Below are positions 9,124-16,786 of a stretch of DNA of 64,000 nt, one piece after another. The stretch is from positions 62,001 through 126,000 of the forward strand of contig JABCZI010000004.1 in the NCBI GenBank assembly GCA_013289765.1, in the 5' to 3' direction. The notes under the pieces were generated by a model that saw nothing but the letters and a program-made list of their open reading frames with translations, made no database searches and was not told the origin of the DNA. This stretch comes from Acidobacteriota bacterium. GTDB taxonomy: Bacteria; Acidobacteriota; Terriglobia; Terriglobales; Acidobacteriaceae. A program made the translations under genes and the position numbers. The stretch's first letter is position 1. Every line of letters starts with the position of its first letter.

Positions 9124-9900
9124 GTGAGCAACGCCGTTCGCATTGGAATCCTCGGTGACTTCAATCCCGATTTCCGTTCTCACCAGGCCACAACTGAATC
9201 CCTGCAGCACGCAGCCGGCAAAATGGAGATGGAGCTCGAGGTTGAGTGGATACCTACTCCTTCGCTCACGGTCGCTGGCGCAGAAAAAATTCTTGAGAGT
9301 TTCGATGGTCTTTGGGCCTCGCCCGGAAGTCCTTACCAGAGTTTCGACGGCATGCTTAAGGGTATCGAGTTCGCACGCCGCCGCGACTGGCCTTTTCTTG
9401 GCACATGCGGAGGCTTTCAGTACGTTTTGATCGAGTTTGCCCGCAACGTCCTCGGAATCGCCGATGCCGACAGCGCTGAAAATAATTCCGGCTCGAAAAA
9501 TATCGTCATCTACCCCGTTGCCTGCGCCGTCCCCGGCCGAAAAGGCGATGCGCCGAAACTGTCGGGCAAGGTTCCTGAGATTCGTCTCCGCCCCGGCTCC
9601 TACCTGCAATCGTTCTACGGCAAAGACAAGGAAATCGTCACTGAAGAATTTTTCTGCAATTTCGAAGTCAATCCCGAGTACGAATGGTGCGCCATGGAAG
9701 CCGGTTTTCCTGTTGTAGCCCGCGGCGCCGATGGAGAAATCCGCGCCATCGAATCTCCGACTCATCGTTTCTTCATCGCCACTCTGTTCCAGCCTCAACT
9801 GTCTTCGACCGCAAAAAATCCGCATCCCGTGGTTTTGGCCTTCGTCCAGGCCGCCGCCGATTGGGAACGCAAAAAACTCGACGACAGCGTCCTCGAATAG
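9124..9900 (+). CDS. CTP synthase-like class I glutamine amidotransferase domain protein
   Basis: A 258-residue stand-alone version of the CTP synthase glutaminase domain, starting at GTG. It begins with a Rossmann-like strand (RIGILGDFNPDF), has the nucleophile elbow FLGTCGGFQYVLIEF with the expected Cys near residue 98, and ends with SPTHRFFIATLFQPQLSS. In active CTP synthase the last segment is HPFFVATQFHPEF with catalytic His and Glu; here both are Gln (QPQ). The triad is therefore incomplete and glutamine hydrolysis is doubtful; the protein may bind glutamine or a related amide, or have another role (inference). No synthetase domain is adjacent. Confidence 0.78.
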   Translation: MSNAVRIGILGDFNPDFRSHQATTESLQHAAGKMEMELEVEWIPTPSLTVAGAEKILESFDGLWASPGSPYQSFDGMLKGIEFARRRDWPFLGTCGGFQYVLIEFARNVLGIADADSAENNSGSKNIVIYPVACAVPGRKGDAPKLSGKVPEIRLRPGSYLQSFYGKDKEIVTEEFFCNFEVNPEYEWCAMEAGFPVVARGADGEIRAIESPTHRFFIATLFQPQLSSTAKNPHPVVLAFVQAAADWERKKLDDSVLE

Positions 9901-9906
9901 TTTTAG

Positions 9907-9990
9907 TTCACCACAGAGTCACAGAGAAATCCTTCTGATGCGTTAGTGTCTTTTCTGATCTTCTTGTGACCCTGCGACTTTGTGGTGGCA
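9907..9990. repeat. imperfect inverted repeat (REP-like) in intergenic space
   Basis: The left arm CACCACAGAGTCACAG (9909-9924) is nearly complementary to CTGCGACTTTGTGGTG (9972-9987), so the segment could fold into a long imperfect hairpin. The CACAGAGTCACAGAG phrase is a known type of intergenic repeat in soil bacteria. It follows the amidotransferase stop by a few bases. Confidence 0.4.
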
Positions 9991-10196
9991 AGCTTTATGA
10001 AGACGCTTTCCCTAGTTACCAAAGTCCTTGGACTCGCTTGCTTCTGGCCTCAGCACCATGCGCATCTATGGCTCACAGTCCTTCCTCGCTAGACTCTTCC
10101 AGAAGCAGAAATACAGGACTCGAGAAGGTTGCGCGCCTTCCAGTCCATCCCCCCACACTACAGTCGACCCCTGCGCGCAGCGAGGAGCCGAACCAG

Positions 10197-10865
10197 ATGC
10201 CCGGGCAGTGGATTAACTCGTTCCGCATCTCCGTTACCACGCTGATTGCCTATATTCCAGTGATCGCAACGGTAGTGACCTGCTTTTTTAGTTTGATTCT
10301 GGCTCGCGCCACACTGCGTTATGTCGAAGCTACCGACAAAGGCCTGGCGCTGGCGCGCGAAGAATTTGAACGCGAATGGACACCCGATCTCCACATCAAG
10401 CTTGAGCGCGTGTCCGCCACAGAAGCGAAGGTCATCGTTACCAACCTGGCCAAGAGTTCGGTCCTTCTCCAACTGCTGCAGTTGCGCAGGCTCTCGCACG
10501 CCATGCCGTTCGAACGCTGCCGCTTGAACGACCCTCTAGTCGGCGGCATGACGTGGTCGCAAGAGATGGGTAAGCGCATTCTGGCCTGCACCGACACAGA
10601 TTTTGAAGGTCCGATCGCGGCCTCGATAACGTTTTATGCCGCGGGACGAATGTTTCGCACCGACTGGTTTCGGTCCACGATCCAGGTGCGCGACGGTCGC
10701 ATCGTCAGCCTCGAACCCAGCAACATGCCCGCGCGCCGCGTCCGCGTCATTGAGCGCAAGGGCCCGGAACGCCGCCGTGAATTCGTGCAGGACGTCACGG
10801 GCAATGCCACTCCCACTCAAGCCGAACCCAGGCAGGATGAAAAGTTCTTCGTGACCGGTGCGTGA
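10197..10865 (+). CDS. single-pass membrane protein of unknown function
   Basis: From the ATG at 10197 the 222-residue product has a short N-terminus, a hydrophobic segment (about residues 10-36, VTTLIAYIPVIATVVTCFFS) and a charged linker REEFEREWTPDLHIKLERV, then a beta-rich domain with a positively charged tail. The linker ahead of a beta-sandwich is typical of uncharacterised bacterial membrane proteins with an exterior or cytoplasmic beta domain. An in-frame extension upstream to 9966 is low-complexity Ser/Pro-rich and overlaps the repeat, so I did not use it. No named family recognised. Confidence 0.55.
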   Translation: MPGQWINSFRISVTTLIAYIPVIATVVTCFFSLILARATLRYVEATDKGLALAREEFEREWTPDLHIKLERVSATEAKVIVTNLAKSSVLLQLLQLRRLSHAMPFERCRLNDPLVGGMTWSQEMGKRILACTDTDFEGPIAASITFYAAGRMFRTDWFRSTIQVRDGRIVSLEPSNMPARRVRVIERKGPERRREFVQDVTGNATPTQAEPRQDEKFFVTGA

Positions 10866-10989
10866 CTCTTAGGGTAACGATCTGGCGAGTAGAAAGCTGC
10901 TGCGGACACGGACCGGCCGTTAGAAAGAGTTAACTTTCAATTGAGATCGGAAAGCTAAAGTATTCCCACCCGCCGTCGATCTGCCCGGT

Positions 10990-11142
10990 ATGGTAAATCC
11001 AGTCAGCAGTGCAAACGCTAGCCAAGTATCTGTGACCGCCAATGCGGCCGCGCCCAAACCTCAGCCTCCTCAGCAACAGAGCACGCCGCAACCTTCGGAT
11101 AAGGTCACGCTAAAGAGCGTGGGCGACGGCGACGGCAAATAA
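10990..11142 (+). CDS. short Ala/Pro/Gln-rich peptide (possible small protein)
   Basis: A 50-codon frame opens at ATG 10990 and ends at TAA 11142. The peptide begins MVNPVSSANAS, has a Pro/Gln-rich middle and ends DKVTLKSVGDGDGK. This layout (Ser/Ala-rich start, disordered Pro/Gln stretch, short VTL-type tail) resembles short acidobacterial proteins I have seen, but no family can be named. There is no clear ribosome binding site. A strong Rho-independent terminator follows about 40 bases later, which supports a transcript ending here. Confidence 0.4.
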   Translation: MVNPVSSANASQVSVTANAAAPKPQPPQQQSTPQPSDKVTLKSVGDGDGK

Positions 11143-11181
11143 CTCTACTAACCTTCACCCCTCGAACCGCAAGACAATAAG

Positions 11182-11216
11182 ACGGAGGGCAGACAACTCG
11201 CCCTCCGTTTTATTTT
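11182..11216 (+). terminator. Rho-independent terminator
   Basis: A perfect 9-bp stem, ACGGAGGGC (11182-11190) with GCCCTCCGT (11200-11208), encloses a 9-base loop and is followed by TTTATTTT. It ends transcripts from the short peptide frame and lies just before the stop of the convergent gene at 11229. Confidence 0.85.
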
Positions 11217-11228
11217 CTAATCAACAAT

Positions 11229-11678
11229 TCAAATCGCCAGTAATTCGAACACGGGATAGCTGCCGGTCTTATCAACAAAAGCATCAGCCGGAGAACCAGC
11301 CGGCACGGAAAAGTACCTCTGCACTTCGCGCTTGAACGTGTCCAGATAAGCCTTCAGAACCTCCGGCTTCTCGGCGTCAGCAACGGGGCGCAGCCGGAAT
11401 TTAAGCCGCGCACTTCCTTTTTTCAGCGTGACCTCGCCGGCAGCTTCAGCGTTGCGCACCCATTGCGTGCGCCCACGCGGCGCTACCAGAAAGCGTTTGC
11501 CTTTCAATTCCAGCAAGTTGATAGGAGTTGAGTAGAGCTTGCCGCTCTTGCGCCCGCGTACTTGCAGAAGATAGTTATAAGGGAAGCCGATTCCGTTCCC
11601 GACCAGAAATCCGAAAACGCGGTTAAAGATTTTTTCTGTGGGACTTGGCTCGCGAAACACTGGCAGGCCCGCGTTCAT
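11229..11678 (-). CDS. nitroreductase family deazaflavin-dependent oxidoreductase
   Basis: A 149-residue protein matching the Ddn/F420H2-dependent quinone reductase family: FGFLVGNGIGFPYNYLLQVRGRKSGK, then a TPINLLELKGKRFLVAPRGRTQWVRN core where the split-barrel fold binds the deazaflavin or flavin cofactor, and a PVFELLAI end. Members reduce quinones, nitro compounds or act in cofactor-dependent detoxification. It lies 34 bases downstream of msrB on the same strand, so it may share the oxidative-stress transcript. Whether this organism makes F420 cannot be seen here. Confidence 0.78.
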   Translation of the reverse strand: MNAGLPVFREPSPTEKIFNRVFGFLVGNGIGFPYNYLLQVRGRKSGKLYSTPINLLELKGKRFLVAPRGRTQWVRNAEAAGEVTLKKGSARLKFRLRPVADAEKPEVLKAYLDTFKREVQRYFSVPAGSPADAFVDKTGSYPVFELLAI

Positions 11679-11712
11679 GCCGCCAATTGTACTCTCGGCA
11701 TTTGCGGTCGCG

Positions 11713-12312
11713 TTACGCCGCTTTCACAAAGCGCAGCGACGCTGAGTTCATGCAGTAACGCAGGCCCGTCGGCCGCGGTCCGTCGTCAAATACGTGCCCC
11801 AGATGAGCTTCGCATTCCGTGCAAGCAACCGCTACGCGATCCATACCAATCGAGCGATCATGGATCTCGCGGACATTTTCTTTCGCCAGCGGCTCCCAGA
11901 AGCTTGGCCAGCCGGTGCCAGAATCGAACTTGGTCGCGGAACTGAACAGAGCGTTATCGCAACAAATGCAGCGGTAGATGCCCTGGTCATGCAAATTCCA
12001 ATACTTCCCGCTGTAGGCGAATTCTGTATCTGCGTGACGCGTAATCTCAAAGGCTCCGGGGGGAAGTTGATTTTTCCACTCAGCTTCCGTCTTTATCACT
12101 TTCGCAATCTTCACCTTCTGCAGGCGCTGGCCCGCGTCTGAGAACTGCACGACGGTCACTTCTCCTGGCTGCGTCTTCTCCGCCGCCGCGATTGGGTAAG
12201 GCTTGCGCCAGGAATACAACACCCCGCCGCCCAGCGCTGCCCCAAGGCTGCCGAGAAATACGCGCCGCGAAACCTTGCCTTCGCTCTCGCAGCCATCCGA
12301 TTCAAACATCAC
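11713..12312 (-). CDS. msrB: peptide-methionine (R)-S-oxide reductase, exported
   Basis: The 199-residue product carries an N-terminal twin-arginine-like signal (SRRVFLGSLGAALGGG) followed by a full MsrB domain: EFAYSGKYWNLHDQGIYRCICC, a second CTEC pair that completes the zinc site, HLGHVFDDGPRPTGLRYC with the catalytic Cys, and NSASLRF. It reduces methionine-R-sulfoxide in proteins; the Tat-type leader places it in the periplasm (inference). The neighbouring exported MsrA handles the S epimer, so the pair together repairs envelope proteins. Two adjacent Met codons make the exact start ambiguous by one residue. Confidence 0.92.
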   Translation of the reverse strand: MMFESDGCESEGKVSRRVFLGSLGAALGGGVLYSWRKPYPIAAAEKTQPGEVTVVQFSDAGQRLQKVKIAKVIKTEAEWKNQLPPGAFEITRHADTEFAYSGKYWNLHDQGIYRCICCDNALFSSATKFDSGTGWPSFWEPLAKENVREIHDRSIGMDRVAVACTECEAHLGHVFDDGPRPTGLRYCMNSASLRFVKAA

Positions 12313-12366
12313 CCCTCCCGCTCCCTGTTTCCGTGGTATCAGTTCTCAGCTATCAGTTCTTAGCTC

Positions 12367-13032
12367 TTACCTCCCGTTGTAAAGATCCGGAAATACCTTG
12401 CGCAAATTTGCCACCTTCGGAGCATCGTTGTAGACAATGTAAGGATCGCTGGGATGCAAGGTCGCATAATTCTGGTGATAACTCTCCGCCGGATAAAACG
12501 CCTGCAGCGGAGTCACCTGCGTGGCAATCTTCCCGCGAAACACTTTGGCCTGATCGAGCTGCACGATGTAAGCCTCGGCAATTTTCTTCTGCTCGTCATT
12601 GCTGTAGAAAATTACCGAGCGGTACTGCGTGCCTTCATCGGGTCCCTGCCGGTTTATCTCCGTGGGATCGAGCGCTACCGAGAAAAACACGCGCAGCAAC
12701 TCTCCATAACTGATCACCGAGGGATCGTAAACAATCTGCACCGACTCCGCGTGCCCCGTGCGCCCGCTGCTTACAATCTGATAGTCAGGATTTTTCACCG
12801 AACCGCCCGCGTATCCCGAAGTCGCGCTGACCACGCCCTTCACATGTTGAAACACCGCCTGGATTCCCCAGAAGCATCCTCCCGCAACTACTGCGGTCTG
12901 CTTCGCCGCAGTGGCAGCCTTCGGCTGATCAATCGCTGGCGCAGGCACGGCACCGCTTGCTCCAGCCTGGGCCAGCGTCCCCGCCAAAAACGTCAGCACC
13001 ATCGTAAACATTCGAACCGAAACTTTGGACAT
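12367..13032 (-). CDS. msrA: peptide-methionine (S)-S-oxide reductase, exported
   Basis: A 221-residue MsrA with a hydrophobic N-terminal leader (TMVLTFLAGTLAQAGASG) ahead of the catalytic domain. The nucleophile motif GGCFWGIQAVFQHVKGV is intact, followed by SGYAGGSVKNPDYQIVSSG, GHAESVQIVYDPSVISY and a DPTEINRQGPDEGTQYRS block typical of the family. It reduces methionine-S-sulfoxide. The stop lies 54 bases before the msrB start on the same strand, forming a two-gene operon that probably acts in the periplasm. Confidence 0.93.
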   Translation of the reverse strand: MSKVSVRMFTMVLTFLAGTLAQAGASGAVPAPAIDQPKAATAAKQTAVVAGGCFWGIQAVFQHVKGVVSATSGYAGGSVKNPDYQIVSSGRTGHAESVQIVYDPSVISYGELLRVFFSVALDPTEINRQGPDEGTQYRSVIFYSNDEQKKIAEAYIVQLDQAKVFRGKIATQVTPLQAFYPAESYHQNYATLHPSDPYIVYNDAPKVANLRKVFPDLYNGR

Positions 13033-13280
13033 AATTCCTCCCGCCGTTCCCGCATGCTTTAGAGTTACGAGTCTAGATATTAGAGGTACGAAATCAGAAG
13101 AAGTTTCGGATGTCTCAATATGAAGAAGCGGCGGCGAATTCCTGGGAGCCGGGGATTAGCTCCGGTTCGCTGGATGCAGGAAGAGCAGGACCAAAGTGCA
13201 CGCCATAGAAAGAGCGCTCTGGGCGAGACTCCCCTCCACTCTGCTTAAGCTAACTGCAAATTGCTAAAGGCTGATTCTTC

Positions 13281-13310
13281 TTGACATTTCGCCTTCCCTT
13301 CGCCAACAAT
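13281..13310 (+). promoter_or_regulatory. possible lexA promoter close to the start codon
   Basis: A consensus -35 (TTGACA, 13281-13286) is followed after 18 bases by AACAAT (13305-13310). The initiation codon lies only six bases further, and no Shine-Dalgarno sequence precedes it. If this promoter is used, the lexA transcript would be leaderless or nearly so. The -10 match is weak, so confidence is low. Confidence 0.35.
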
Positions 13311-13316
13311 ACCGAA

Positions 13317-13937
13317 ATGGCGATCACACGCAGGCAGCGCGAAGTGTATGACTTCATCTCCCGCTTCGTGGCGGAGCATCAGTACTCTCCGTCGTTTGAA
13401 GAGATTGGCCAAGGGCTCGACCTGAACTCGCTGGCCACGGTGCACAAGCACATCACCAACCTCGAGAAGAAGGGATTGCTTACACGCGACTACAACCGCA
13501 GCCGCTCCATTGATCTGATTCCGCCGAAGGGACGCCTCAAGCAGTCGATGAGCGTGAATACTGGCCTGGTGCTGCCGCTGCTGGGGCGCATTGCCGCTGG
13601 CCAGCCGATTGAGGCGATGCAGACCAACGAAACCATTTCGCTCGCCGATTTCGTGCGCTCAAAAGAAGTGTTCGTGCTCGAAGTGCGCGGCGATTCCATG
13701 CAGGACGAGGCCATCCTCGACGGCGATTACGTTTTAGTCGAGAAATTAAAGACTGCGCACAACGGCGACATTGTTGTGGCGCTGGTGGATTCAAGCGATG
13801 CGACACTGAAGCGTTTTTTCCGCGAAGGCGACAACATCCGCCTGCAGCCTTCGAACGTGACCATGAAGCCCATCATCGTGCCGGCGGCGTCGGTGGAAGT
13901 TCAGGGGAGAGTGATTGGGGTGCTGAGGAAGTATTAG
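13317..13937 (+). CDS. lexA: LexA repressor
   Basis: A 206-residue transcriptional repressor of full family length. An N-terminal winged helix ([16 protein letters not shown], then [18 protein letters not shown]) binds operator DNA. The C-terminal S24 peptidase domain holds the self-cleavage Ala-Gly in RIAAGQP, the nucleophile Ser in [11 protein letters not shown] and the Lys in ATLKRFF. RecA-stimulated autocleavage switches on the SOS genes. I chose the ATG at 13317 because the conserved TRRQREVY helix starts right after it; the in-frame TTG at 13281 is probably promoter sequence. It stands alone and is likely autoregulated, though I could not identify an operator. Confidence 0.95.
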   Translation: MAITRRQREVYDFISRFVAEHQYSPSFEEIGQGLDLNSLATVHKHITNLEKKGLLTRDYNRSRSIDLIPPKGRLKQSMSVNTGLVLPLLGRIAAGQPIEAMQTNETISLADFVRSKEVFVLEVRGDSMQDEAILDGDYVLVEKLKTAHNGDIVVALVDSSDATLKRFFREGDNIRLQPSNVTMKPIIVPAASVEVQGRVIGVLRKY

Positions 13938-14046
13938 AAGCTTGGAGCTTGGAGCTTTCAGCTTTCAGCTGCGAGCTTTTAACCGCGAAGAGCGCGAAGA
14001 ACTGCCGCGAAGCTCGCGAAGAAAACCTTTTAGGCCTCAATCAAAC
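13938..14046. repeat. short direct repeats in intergenic gap
   Basis: Just after the lexA stop the phrase CTTGGAGCTTGGAGCTTTCAG contains tandem GAGCTT units and is followed by repeated CAGCTTTCAGCT and CGCGAAGA/GCGCGAAGAA-type units. This looks like low-complexity repeat material similar to other intergenic gaps in the window. No gene seen. Confidence 0.35.
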
Positions 14047-14047
14047 T

Positions 14048-14572
14048 ATGCAACGACAACATCACGCCTTAGTTCATTTCGCTGCTGGGATTCTCCTATG
14101 TCTATGCCTCGCCCTTTCAGCGCACGCCCAGAACCCGGCGGCACCGCCTGCGCCCGCGAAGGAGAAAGCTGTGACGATGCACGCAAGTGGAACGTTTGAA
14201 GTGAAGCTGACGCCGCAGGCGGCGGAAGATGGCGACGCGGGCCTTGGCCGAATGTCGATCGATAAACAATTTCACGGAGATGTGGAAGGGACCAGTAAAG
14301 GATTCATGCTCTCCTCGGCTGCAACTATTGTGAAGGGCTCAGGAGGATACGTCGCCATGGAGCGGGTCACCGGCAAGCTAAAGGACCGCGCGGGCAGCTT
14401 CGTTCTGCAACACAGCGGTACGATGACACGCGGCACACCGCAAATGACGATCACCGTGGTGCCGGACTCGGGGACCGATCAACTGGCTGGTCTGGCGGGG
14501 ACGATGACGATCAAGATCGACGCCGGGAAGCACGCGTACGAATTCGAGTACACGCTGCCGGCAACACCCTAG
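14048..14572 (+). CDS. exported DUF3224 domain protein
   Basis: The 174-residue product has a signal peptide ([20 protein letters not shown]) and a beta-barrel-like domain characteristic of DUF3224: [14 protein letters not shown], a [19 protein letters not shown] segment, [27 protein letters not shown] and [17 protein letters not shown]. The family has unknown function; most members are cytoplasmic, so the exported form is noteworthy. I start it at ATG 14048, where the leader begins; the longer frame upstream reads through repeats. No operon partner. Confidence 0.8.
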   Translation: MQRQHHALVHFAAGILLCLCLALSAHAQNPAAPPAPAKEKAVTMHASGTFEVKLTPQAAEDGDAGLGRMSIDKQFHGDVEGTSKGFMLSSAATIVKGSGGYVAMERVTGKLKDRAGSFVLQHSGTMTRGTPQMTITVVPDSGTDQLAGLAGTMTIKIDAGKHAYEFEYTLPATP

Positions 14573-14586
14573 GGACACGGGGGAAG

Positions 14587-14623
14587 AAAAAAACGCACGC
14601 GACTCATATGAGTCGGCGTGCGT
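14587..14623 (-). terminator. Rho-independent terminator of trxA
   Basis: Read on the minus strand, a stem with arms ACGCACGC...GCGTGCGT continues into an inner GACTCAT/ATGAGTC pairing with one unpaired G, and is followed by seven T. It lies 25 bases beyond the thioredoxin stop. Confidence 0.85.
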
Positions 14624-14647
14624 CTGAAGTTCTAGCTAGAAGCTGCC

Positions 14648-14980
14648 TTACCCAATATGCCGGTCGAGAGCCTGTGCAATCGCTTCCTTGGGACGGTAGC
14701 CCACGATCTGCTCCACGACTTGCCCGCCCTTGAAGACCAGCAAAGTGGGGATGCCGGTAACTTTGTAGCGCATTGGAGTTGAGCTGTTGGCGTCCACATC
14801 CATCTTGCCGATCTTGATCTTGCCCTGGTAATCCTTGGCGAGCTCCTCGACGATGGGAGCGATAGCGCGGCAAGGGCCGCACCATGTCGCCCAAAAGTCC
14901 ACCAGCACGGGCTGATCTGATTTCAAAACATCCTGATCGAAGTTTGCATCGGTGACTTCGACGATTCCATTACCTGCCAT
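14648..14980 (-). CDS. trxA: thioredoxin
   Basis: A 110-residue classical thioredoxin: VTDANFDQDVL at the N-terminus, the redox motif FWATWCGPCRAIAPI, KMDVDANSSTPMRYKVTGIPTLLVFKGG with the cis-proline, and a final QALDRHIG helix. It reduces protein disulfides in the cytoplasm, including methionine sulfoxide reductases; but the nearby Msr enzymes look exported, so they would need a separate periplasmic electron route. The ATG at 14980 gives the standard length; an upstream ATG at 15028 adds a non-conserved leader. Confidence 0.95.
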   Translation of the reverse strand: MAGNGIVEVTDANFDQDVLKSDQPVLVDFWATWCGPCRAIAPIVEELAKDYQGKIKIGKMDVDANSSTPMRYKVTGIPTLLVFKGGQVVEQIVGYRPKEAIAQALDRHIG

Positions 14981-15412
14981 TTTTTCTCTCCTCGTTATAA
15001 ACGTCGCGTTGTCGGCGGACGCTCCCATGTCAAGGAAAACAACGAGCAGTCGTAGCCGGGCCCGGCGATCTGTATCGAATCAATGCTTGGCCCGGTTAAG
15101 GGCACAACCATTATCGCACCTCGGTTTGATGCCGGGGGGGCATTGAAGGTCGCAAAGGGGGTTGCGGTCTGCGGGAACCGTTTCCAGCCAGATTAGAGAA
15201 CTGCTGTGAAATCAGCAGGCCACGGTTGCAAGGCAACAAAAAAGCGCCCAAGACTTTTCAGTCAAGGACGCCCCGGCAGCCCTCCCCCAGAACTGCCAAA
15301 CCACGAAATGGATATTAAGGAACTACTCATTTTGTGTAAACGTCACTTTGGTAACGGAGATTCCGGCGGTCAAGAAGAAGGTCAGATTGAAAGGTTGAAA
15401 CGTCGCGAGGAG
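14981..15412. other. intergenic region without a supported gene
   Basis: This 430-base gap lies between trxA and the anti-sigma gene stop. It contains the terminator of the sigma/anti-sigma operon at 15238-15272 and a G-rich run near 15130. I see no coding frame with family features and no riboswitch I can identify. Confidence 0.6.
15238..15272 (-). terminator. Rho-independent terminator of the sigma/anti-sigma operon
   Basis: Read on the minus strand, GCGTCC-TT-GACT-GAAA-AGTC-TT-GGGCGC forms a stem with a stable GAAA tetraloop and one symmetrical T/T internal mismatch, followed by six T. It lies about 140 bases beyond the anti-sigma stop. Confidence 0.85.
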
Positions 15413-16777
15413 TTATTGTTGCTTGTGCCAGGTTTGACCGTCGTCGCTGGTCATCCAGAGTTCGCCGGCGGAAGTGGCGATCTCGCCGTGCTGTGGATCG
15501 GAGAAATCCATGCTGACAATGTCGCCCGTCAGCGAGGCGTTCGCCTCGATCGGCATAACTCGTATCCAATGGCTGCCGGAGTCGAACGAATGGTAAAGCA
15601 TTGCGCTGGAACCTCCAGCCCAGATTTCTGAGCCGAGGGCGGCGACAGCACGAAATACTACAGCGGGATTCAGCTGCTCTTTTTTTCGGATCTTCTTGTC
15701 CCCGTACTCTGGCTTGAGTTCAGCACCGCTCTCCGTTTGACTCGGGGTGACATCTTCCCAAGTTCTGCCTGCGTCGAACGACCGCTGCAAAGTGCCGCTG
15801 GAGGTAATAGCCCACCGCGGAAATGCGCGCAGTCCATTCTGCAAAGAAAGGTTCGGAATCGCCGCCGCTGGACCAACACTGGACTCGGCCTGAGGTGCTA
15901 CAGAATCTTTCGCCTTAACAACATCTAAATTACTTAGCCGCTGCTTTTGCAAAGGAGGTTCGACTTGATTCTGAGCAAGCTGCTTCTCAGCGTGATCTTG
16001 CCCGACAATTTGCGCGCTCTCCGCTTGCACTTCGACGACCGAGGAAGTGCTCGGCACCACAACTTGTCCGGCAGGCGCGGCGGGGAGTTGTGCGTTTGGA
16101 TTCTGTGTGGAAGCCTTGACTGAACCAGATCCAACCCCAAGAGGATGAGACACCCCTCCGCCGATCCCGCCCCCCGTGCCGCTGCCGATCCCGGCGGACG
16201 CTGATTTTGCGCTGTTCGTGGATTGAGGAGCGGCGAACGATGCGTTCAGCGACGCGGATGGTTGATCCGCAGTTTTCTCCCCTTGAGCACGCGTATGTCT
16301 CCGCACAGAGTTTGCGATTTCCTGATCCCCTCTGCCGATCGCCTGCTCGGCTGGCGCTTGATCAGGAGTGGGCGCACTCTGTGACGCATTGGTTTTTTCC
16401 TCTTGTCGCGCGGGCATTGTGACGACCGCCACATTCTCTGAAGAGTGCTGTTTGTATTGCTGCAGTCCAACCGACGTTACGAGTACGAGCCCGGCTGCAA
16501 CCACTCCCCAACGAAGAGCAGGCCAGGTTAACCAGGCAGACGTTGACCAGGCAGCGCGGGCGGACACTGCCACGGACTCGCTAGCGGGTAGGGCAAGAAC
16601 AACCACGTCGCGGCAATCCCCGCAGCGGGCCAAATGTTCGATCACATGCTCCCGCTCGGATTCTCCCAGCGATTGCTCCGCGAAGGCCGTGAGCAAATCC
16701 GCGTCCGGATGAATTTCACCCGAAGCACGACTCGCGCGCTGCAACCGCGCTTGCACGATTTTTGGTATGTTCTGCAT
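15413..16777 (-). CDS. anti-sigma factor with zinc finger and YCF48-like C-terminal domain
   Basis: The 454-residue protein opens with a zf-HC2 type zinc finger (HPDADLLTAFAEQSL, then HLARCGDC, giving the H-x3-C-x2-C site), then one membrane helix near residues 85-105 (WGVVAAGLVLVTSVGL), a long Ser/Gln/Pro-rich stretch, and a C-terminal beta-propeller-like part with BNR-type repeats (SFDAGRTWEDV, SFDSGSHWIRV, SDDGQTWHKQQ). This is the layout of a membrane anti-sigma factor that holds its sigma through the zinc finger and carries an extracytoplasmic sensor (inference). The sigma gene lies 9 bases upstream on the same strand, so the two are co-transcribed. Confidence 0.8.
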   Translation of the reverse strand: MQNIPKIVQARLQRASRASGEIHPDADLLTAFAEQSLGESEREHVIEHLARCGDCRDVVVLALPASESVAVSARAAWSTSAWLTWPALRWGVVAAGLVLVTSVGLQQYKQHSSENVAVVTMPARQEEKTNASQSAPTPDQAPAEQAIGRGDQEIANSVRRHTRAQGEKTADQPSASLNASFAAPQSTNSAKSASAGIGSGTGGGIGGGVSHPLGVGSGSVKASTQNPNAQLPAAPAGQVVVPSTSSVVEVQAESAQIVGQDHAEKQLAQNQVEPPLQKQRLSNLDVVKAKDSVAPQAESSVGPAAAIPNLSLQNGLRAFPRWAITSSGTLQRSFDAGRTWEDVTPSQTESGAELKPEYGDKKIRKKEQLNPAVVFRAVAALGSEIWAGGSSAMLYHSFDSGSHWIRVMPIEANASLTGDIVSMDFSDPQHGEIATSAGELWMTSDDGQTWHKQQ

Positions 16778-16786
16778 GGATAACTA

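Noticed and set aside
15030-15290. A possible riboswitch in the G-rich gap after trxA
   Set aside because: None of the c-di-GMP, cobalamin or SAM riboswitch core patterns is present; the clear structure is a minus-strand terminator.
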